DNA of 11,644 nt from MGBC163016 sp964649145. GTDB lineage: Bacteria; Actinomycetota; Coriobacteriia; Coriobacteriales; Eggerthellaceae. Positions 8,721-11,644 of the stretch are shown piece after piece; the stretch's first letter is position 1; each line of letters starts with the position of its first letter. Location: contig CAZYOQ010000033.1 of assembly GCA_964649145.1 (NCBI GenBank), forward strand, positions 1 to 11,644, in the 5' to 3' direction. The notes below the pieces were generated by a model that searched no databases, had not been told where the DNA came from, and saw nothing but the letters and a program-made list of their open reading frames with translations. A program made the translations under genes and the position numbers.

Positions 8721-8765
8721 AAGAATTAGCATGCCATAAAAAAAATGGCGCGTTCGAAATTTAAT

Positions 8766-8945
8766 TTATTCGGTCTCGAGAACTTCGCGGTTCTTGTAGT
8801 AGCCACAGTTAGGGCATACACGATGAGGAAGCTTAACCTCGCCGCACTGTGGACAAGTAGAACGAGCCGGCGCATCCATGCGATCATGGACGCTTCGACG
8901 ACGATGAGTGCGAATGCGTCCCATACGTTGCTTAGGTACTGCCAT
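8766..8945 (-). CDS. rpmF: 50S ribosomal protein L32
   Basis: L32 is a small protein of the large ribosomal subunit. The frame encodes 59 residues beginning MAVPKQRMGRIRTHRRR, the usual L32 N terminus (AVPK, basic Arg/His-rich segment). The zinc ribbon is complete, with C31-x2-C34 and C44-x2-C47 around PHRVCPNCGYY, so this is the zinc-binding form rather than the cysteine-free paralogue some bacteria make under zinc limitation. The start is supported by AGGAG about 8 bases before the ATG. The order DUF177-rpmF-plsX is conserved widely in bacteria. A strong extended -10 promoter and two small hairpins lie in the 97-bp gap from yceD, so rpmF can probably be transcribed independently of the upstream genes. 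Confidence 0.97.
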   Translation of the reverse strand: MAVPKQRMGRIRTHRRRSVHDRMDAPARSTCPQCGEVKLPHRVCPNCGYYKNREVLETE

Positions 8946-8973
8946 TTTGAATCTTCTCCTTTTTTAATTTGAA

Positions 8974-9022
8974 CACGCAAGCAAAGCGTGAGTTTTCCAT
9001 CAGTCGTGCGGATTTCACGCAC
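8974..9022 (-). promoter_or_regulatory. Two small hairpins in the rpmF 5' leader
   Basis: Reading the minus strand after the rpmF promoter, the first hairpin is GTGCG (9022-9018), a seven-base loop, then CGCAC (9010-9006). The second is CACGC (8990-8986), a seven-base loop, then GCGTG (8978-8974), just before the rpmF ribosome binding site. The first arm is contained in GTGCGTG, whose GCGTG could pair instead with the CACGC of the second hairpin. Two alternative folds are therefore possible. The pairings are read directly from the sequence; any regulatory role is inferred. Confidence 0.35.
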
Positions 9023-9031
9023 AGACTTGGA

Positions 9032-9060
9032 ATTATAGCAGACTAGTTACCGAAATCGAA
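9032..9060 (-). promoter_or_regulatory. Promoter of rpmF (extended -10)
   Basis: On the minus strand TATAAT occupies 9037-9032, preceded directly by TGC (9040-9038), giving a perfect extended -10 element TGnTATAAT. Seventeen bases upstream the -35 position (9060-9055) reads TTCGAT, a poor match to TTGACA, as is often tolerated with an extended -10. The element begins just beyond the yceD stop codon, and a start near 9025 would give a leader of about 80 bases before the rpmF ATG. Confidence 0.65.
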
Positions 9061-9591
9061 ATCTTTTAGCACCTCAAACGCCTTATTTGCGCTACCTGTT
9101 TGCGTATCGTTTAAAGGTGGGCACCCACAGTCTCCCTCGTTAAGATTTTTCCCGCATCTAGGGCATAAACCTTTACAGTCCTCGCGGCAAAGAAGCATAC
9201 GCGGCACCTCAAGCAAGATAGCCGATTGAATCAAAGGAGCAATATTGATTGTCTTGTCAGCTGGAAGATAATCGAACTCGTCAGCTTCCATGTCATCTGG
9301 AGGAGCGTCTTCTTCTGCGATTATGTAGTAGCCTTCAATCTCGCCTGTAAACTCAAACGCCGCATCTTCAAGGCATCGAGCACATGAGCCTAGTCCCCTA
9401 CCTTCGACAGTTCCAACAACAAGTAAAGCGCCACCTGTGTTCGTTATATCTATAGCCCAGTGCAGCGGTTCTTTGAATTCATAGAGGCTAGAGGCACACT
9501 TAATGAAGTCCAGACGGACGTCTTCTTCATAGTGCTTGTATTCTGCTGGAGTGAACAGCTCTTTTGGAATTTCGATGCGAATAGGCTGCAT
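9043..9591 (-). CDS. yceD: DUF177 family protein (YceD), large-subunit rRNA accumulation
   Basis: This is the DUF177/YceD protein found just upstream of rpmF in most bacteria. In Escherichia coli and plants, members have been linked to normal accumulation of 23S rRNA; the biochemical role is not settled. The protein is 182 residues. It has the family CxRCL motif (C70-x2-C73, in GSCARCLEDAAFEF), an acidic middle (about 93-107), and a C-terminal Cys-rich segment LLCREDCKGLCPRCGKNLNEGDCGC with C135, C139, C143, C146, C155 and C157. This arrangement is typical of the actinobacterial and Firmicutes forms and may bind zinc. The ATG start is well supported by a perfect AGGAGG six bases upstream (9598-9603). 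It is preceded by a strong hairpin after the SepIVA-like gene and followed after 97 bp by rpmF. Confidence 0.9.
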   Translation of the reverse strand: MQPIRIEIPKELFTPAEYKHYEEDVRLDFIKCASSLYEFKEPLHWAIDITNTGGALLVVGTVEGRGLGSCARCLEDAAFEFTGEIEGYYIIAEEDAPPDDMEADEFDYLPADKTINIAPLIQSAILLEVPRMLLCREDCKGLCPRCGKNLNEGDCGCPPLNDTQTGSANKAFEVLKDFDFGN

Positions 9592-9635
9592 ATTAAACCT
9601 CCTAGAAAACCTTGAAATTCAGGATAATCAAATAT

Positions 9636-9659
9636 GCCTGAAGCGAAATCGCTTCAGGC
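9636..9659 (-). terminator. Strong inverted repeat between the SepIVA-like gene and yceD
   Basis: GCCTGAAGCG, a four-base AAAT/ATTT loop, and CGCTTCAGGC form a perfect 10-bp stem (11 bp if the two inner bases pair). It lies 31 bases past the stop codon of the SepIVA-like gene. On the minus strand the following bases are ATATTTGATTAT, which is T-rich but interrupted, so it may be a partial terminator or an mRNA 3'-end stabiliser. The other strand has no T-run directly after the stem. Confidence 0.5.
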
Positions 9660-9690
9660 ACTAGTTTTGAAAACAGCTTGTATAGATTAA

Positions 9691-10158
9691 CTACATCGAA
9701 ATTGAGTTGCTGTTCAGCCTGTCGCGAACCCTGCGTACCTGCCCAAGCACGCTATCAAGGCTCTGTTCGACATGGGAGAAGACCTCATCGGCATAATCTT
9801 CGGCACCAGCACGCGTCTCACGCTCAAGTTCGCGGGCATCTGCCATGATTGTGTCGGCCTGCTGCTGCGAGATGCGGACTATCTCTTGTTCTGAAGCGAT
9901 AGTCATAGCCTGGCTTCGCGCGTCTTCAATCAAACGGTTCGCCTCGTCTTCGGCATCTTCCAAGAGTATCTGACGCTCACGCACGATCTGGCGAGCCTGC
10001 GAGAACTCGTTAGGGAAAATATCGCGAATCTCGTCCATGATCTCGAAAGCACTAGCAATGTCGACTTGCCTTAAGTTGCTTTTTCCGAAAACGGGCTTGG
10101 AATCCTCAAGAAGAATAGAAAGCTCTTCTAGAAGTCCTAGAACACCGGTCTCGTCCAT
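9691..10158 (-). CDS. DivIVA/SepIVA-like coiled-coil protein
   Basis: A 155-residue soluble protein, almost entirely helical and charged. A Glu/Asp-rich N terminus (MDETGVLGLLEELSILLED) is followed by a heptad-rich helix from about 50 to 150 that includes the segment ARQIVRERQILLEDAEDEAN and a C-terminal QVRRVRDRL. It has no signal peptide or membrane segment. Such proteins are often annotated as ATP synthase B-subunit-like or DivIVA-like because of the coiled coil. The position just upstream of DUF177 and rnc-smc-ftsY matches the actinobacterial protein known in mycobacteria as SepIVA, a septal DivIVA-like factor; I infer relatedness from layout and sequence character, not from an alignment. 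The ATG has GGAGG six bases upstream. Likely role: scaffold at the division site or pole, unproven here. Confidence 0.7.
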   Translation of the reverse strand: MDETGVLGLLEELSILLEDSKPVFGKSNLRQVDIASAFEIMDEIRDIFPNEFSQARQIVRERQILLEDAEDEANRLIEDARSQAMTIASEQEIVRISQQQADTIMADARELERETRAGAEDYADEVFSHVEQSLDSVLGQVRRVRDRLNSNSISM

Positions 10159-10206
10159 ATCTTTCCTCCAATTAACGGATGGATAAAATCACACAATTAT
10201 TTCGAC

Positions 10207-10231
10207 ATTGTATCATAGGGTTGAAAAGGCT
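10207..10231 (-). promoter_or_regulatory. Promoter of the minus-strand operon (SepIVA-like gene onward)
   Basis: On the minus strand TACAAT (10212-10207) matches TATAAT at five of six positions and is preceded by TGA, forming an extended -10. The -35 region is poor (TTTATA or TTATAG at the expected spacing). It lies about 50 bases upstream of the ATG, and a GGAGG ribosome binding site lies at the right distance before the start. The element overlaps the -35 of the plus-strand promoter candidate. Confidence 0.45.
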
Positions 10232-10236
10232 ATAAA
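10208..10236 (+). promoter_or_regulatory. Candidate plus-strand promoter for the TagO-like gene
   Basis: TTGTAT at 10208-10213 and TATAAA at 10231-10236 are separated by 17 bases. The first matches TTGACA at three of six positions and the second matches TATAAT at five of six. The bases after the -10 are ATTCGCGCGCG, a GC-rich discriminator. A start near 10243 would leave a leader of about 147 bases before the 10390 ATG. It shares bases with the opposing minus-strand -10 element. Confidence 0.4.
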
Positions 10237-10294
10237 TTCGCGCGCGCAACACACCGAAGAGAACGCAGATACACGCGCCCGAAACGTTTATGAA

Positions 10295-10326
10295 GGCCTA
10301 AATAAGCAGCACGCTTTATATAGGCC
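10295..10326 (+). promoter_or_regulatory. Hairpin in the leader of the TagO-like gene
   Basis: GGCCTA (10295-10300) pairs perfectly with TAGGCC (10321-10326). Inside it AAGC and GCTT also pair, separated from the outer stem by a small internal loop, with AGCAC as the apical loop. No T-run follows on either strand, so it is not an obvious terminator. It lies about 20 bases before the candidate 14-codon leader ORF and could affect its translation. Confidence 0.3.
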
Positions 10327-10348
10327 GCCTAATAACAAGGTAGCCCAA

Positions 10349-10393
10349 ATGAGATATTTGAAAATACATTTAGCCTGTATAAGTGTATTATGA
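10349..10393 (+). CDS. Candidate 14-codon leader ORF ahead of the TagO-like gene
   Basis: An ATG at 10349 opens a frame reading MRYLKIHLACISVL. It is preceded by AAGG at 10337-10340, eight bases upstream. Its stop codon overlaps the start of the next gene in an ATGA arrangement (10390-10393), the classic layout for translational reinitiation. The downstream ATG has no ribosome binding site of its own, which makes the coupling idea attractive. The peptide itself has no recognisable features, and such a short frame can occur by chance. Confidence 0.25.
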   Translation: MRYLKIHLACISVL

Positions 10394-11565
10394 TTCATGC
10401 GATTCTTGGATACTTGCTAAGACATCGAGTACTTGTGGAAGGGTTCTATTTTTTGCTAGTCTGGACTGAATGCCTGCTGGTGTTCGCTGTCGCCGTTGCG
10501 GTAGCTATAGCCACAACGCCTCTTGCACGCAAGCTGGCAATCAAATTTGGTGCGATTGATTATCCTGATAAAAGGAGAGTCAACAAAGCTCCTGTACCCC
10601 GAATGGGCGGCATCGCTATGTATTTGGGGATATTCGCCGCATGCCTTGTACTTATCCTAGGCCACCACCTTTTCGGATGGATTGACCCATTCGAAACCAC
10701 CTTCGCAGATGGGGTTAATTACGTGCTAGTGGCTATTGGCGTGACATTTATGTTCATTGTTGGTCTTATTGATGACGTGATAGACCTGCGTGCCAGCTAT
10801 AAATTCATAGGTCAAATAATTGCGGCAGCTATCGTTGCTTCTTCGGGTCTGCTTCTGCAAAACATACAGAATCCTTTTGTTCAGGGTGACTTCATACAAT
10901 TCGGATTGTGGGCATACCCCATCACTATTCTTTACCTTATATGTTTTGCAAACGTAATAAACCTAATTGATGGGCTTGACGGGCTCGCATCGGGCATTAG
11001 CGCTATTTCTGCAATCACCATATTCATTTTCTGCATGTTTTCCTCAAGATTCGATGCGGCACTGCTTTGTTTGGTTATCGTTGGTGTCTGTCTAGGATTT
11101 TTGAAGTATAACCACCATCCGGCCTCCATCTTCATGGGCGATAGCGGATCCCTACTTTTAGGACTAAGTCTTGGAATCGTTTCGTTGATGGCGGTTGCTA
11201 GGTCTACGCTTATAATCTCGCTTCTTGTGCCTTTGCTAGCAACAGCCATTCCAATTCTAGATACCGCTGCCGCAATCATCCGCCGCAAGCGTGCTCATCA
11301 ACCAATTGATGCTCCAGACAAAGGGCATATACACCACAGAATGCTCTCTGCAGGATATTCTCAAGATTCCACAGTGCTAATAATTTGGGCATGGACGGCA
11401 ATGCTGGCCGTTTGTGGGCTGATCATGGCTGAATCGGAAGGCATATTCAGAATAATCGTGATCATAGCCGTTGCTATAGTCACAGGAGTGGCTGTATACA
11501 AGCTCCACCTCCTAAACCCCGTGCTTCAGCATTACTACAACCCTAGAAAGAGGAAAAAGAAGTAA
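10390..11565 (+). CDS. Polyprenyl-phosphate GlcNAc-1-phosphate transferase (WecA/TagO/Rfe type)
   Basis: An integral membrane enzyme of the MraY/WecA superfamily. It transfers GlcNAc-1-phosphate from UDP-GlcNAc to undecaprenyl (or another polyprenyl) phosphate, the first step of teichoic acid, arabinogalactan or other envelope glycopolymer synthesis. It has about ten hydrophobic segments. Motifs: KRRVNKAPVPRMGG at 61-74, the Mg2+-binding DDVIDL at 128-133, NLIDGLDGLASG at 191-202, NHHPASIFMGDSGS at 241-254, and the cytoplasmic HIHHR at 313-317. HIHHR marks the GlcNAc/WecA branch rather than MraY. The tail is basic (RKRKKK). The 10390 ATG lacks a ribosome binding site. A TTG at 10453 (codon 22) has GGAAGGG nine bases upstream and would give 370 residues, still with the full first membrane helix. 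The polymer made cannot be told from this window; wecA, tagO and rfe are all possible names. Confidence 0.93.
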   Translation: MIHAILGYLLRHRVLVEGFYFLLVWTECLLVFAVAVAVAIATTPLARKLAIKFGAIDYPDKRRVNKAPVPRMGGIAMYLGIFAACLVLILGHHLFGWIDPFETTFADGVNYVLVAIGVTFMFIVGLIDDVIDLRASYKFIGQIIAAAIVASSGLLLQNIQNPFVQGDFIQFGLWAYPITILYLICFANVINLIDGLDGLASGISAISAITIFIFCMFSSRFDAALLCLVIVGVCLGFLKYNHHPASIFMGDSGSLLLGLSLGIVSLMAVARSTLIISLLVPLLATAIPILDTAAAIIRRKRAHQPIDAPDKGHIHHRMLSAGYSQDSTVLIIWAWTAMLAVCGLIMAESEGIFRIIVIIAVAIVTGVAVYKLHLLNPVLQHYYNPRKRKKK

Positions 11566-11590
11566 CGGCGCACAAGCATTAAACGCGGCT

Positions 11591-11644
11591 TTAATAAACG
11601 TAGACCGTGGTTCCTACAGGGATATTCTTATTGATCCATTTCGC
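11591..11644 (-). CDS. C-terminal end of a probable L,D-transpeptidase (partial)
   Basis: The last 17 codons of a minus-strand gene that enters from beyond the right window edge; they read AKWINKNIPVGTTVYVY and then stop. The pattern of a Trp helix followed by (I/V)PxGTxVxV(Y/R) just before the end is typical of YkuD-type L,D-transpeptidases, which cross-link peptidoglycan or attach proteins to it. The catalytic Cys motif is outside the window, so the assignment rests only on this tail. It converges on the TagO-like gene with 25 bases between the stop codons and no clear shared terminator. Confidence 0.55.
   Translation of the reverse strand, partial: AKWINKNIPVGTTVYVY

Noticed and set aside
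9603..9631. Possible yceD promoter (TTGATT with TTTCTA on the minus strand)
   Set aside because: The spacing is right but the -10 matches the consensus at only two positions.
10208..10393. 61-codon plus-strand frame starting at TTG before the TagO-like gene
   Set aside because: The TTG has no ribosome binding site and lies within promoter sequence. Only the last 14 codons, from the ATG at 10349, have a plausible start.

Overview
The window looks like a conserved housekeeping region of an actinobacterial chromosome, most likely a lower-GC member of the Coriobacteriia. That placement is an inference from gene order and protein character; no species can be named from the sequence alone. Nearly all of the DNA is coding and every large reading frame is intact. 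I see no mobile element, CRISPR array, tRNA, rRNA or sign of transfer.

Layout. Eight genes run on the minus strand, read from high to low coordinates: a DivIVA/SepIVA-like coiled-coil protein (10158-9691), a DUF177/YceD protein (9591-9043), rpmF for ribosomal protein L32 (8945-8766), plsX (8654-7644), rnc (7635-6511), smc (6511-2954), ftsY (2840-1530) and ffh (1526-114). The rnc-smc junction overlaps by one base, the ftsY-ffh gap is 3 bp and the plsX-rnc gap is 8 bp, so these pairs are very probably co-transcribed and translationally coupled. Across a 231-bp divergent spacer, a plus-strand gene (10390-11565) encodes a polyprenyl-phosphate GlcNAc-1-phosphate transferase of the WecA/TagO type. 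It converges on the last 17 codons of a minus-strand gene that looks like an L,D-transpeptidase (11591-11644, cut by the window end).

How the genes fit together. The cluster couples a septal/polar scaffold candidate, ribosome production (DUF177, L32), phospholipid synthesis (PlsX), RNA processing (RNase III), chromosome organisation (SMC) and co-translational membrane targeting (FtsY and Ffh, which form a GTPase heterodimer). The flanking genes on the right belong to cell-envelope polymer synthesis.

Regulatory signals. Two promoters are reasonably clear: an extended -10 (TGCTATAAT) in front of rpmF, and an extended -10 (TGATACAAT) in front of the SepIVA-like gene that overlaps a plus-strand promoter candidate. 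Strong hairpins lie between the SepIVA-like gene and yceD, in the rpmF leader, between rpmF and plsX, and in the tagO-like leader.

What stands out. I found no undescribed multi-gene system. The most unusual features are within familiar proteins. FtsY begins directly at its N domain and carries its acidic region at the C terminus, ending in a Lys-rich aromatic tip. RNase III has a 134-residue basic, low-complexity tail. The translation start of the TagO-like gene is ambiguous and may involve a 14-codon leader ORF.
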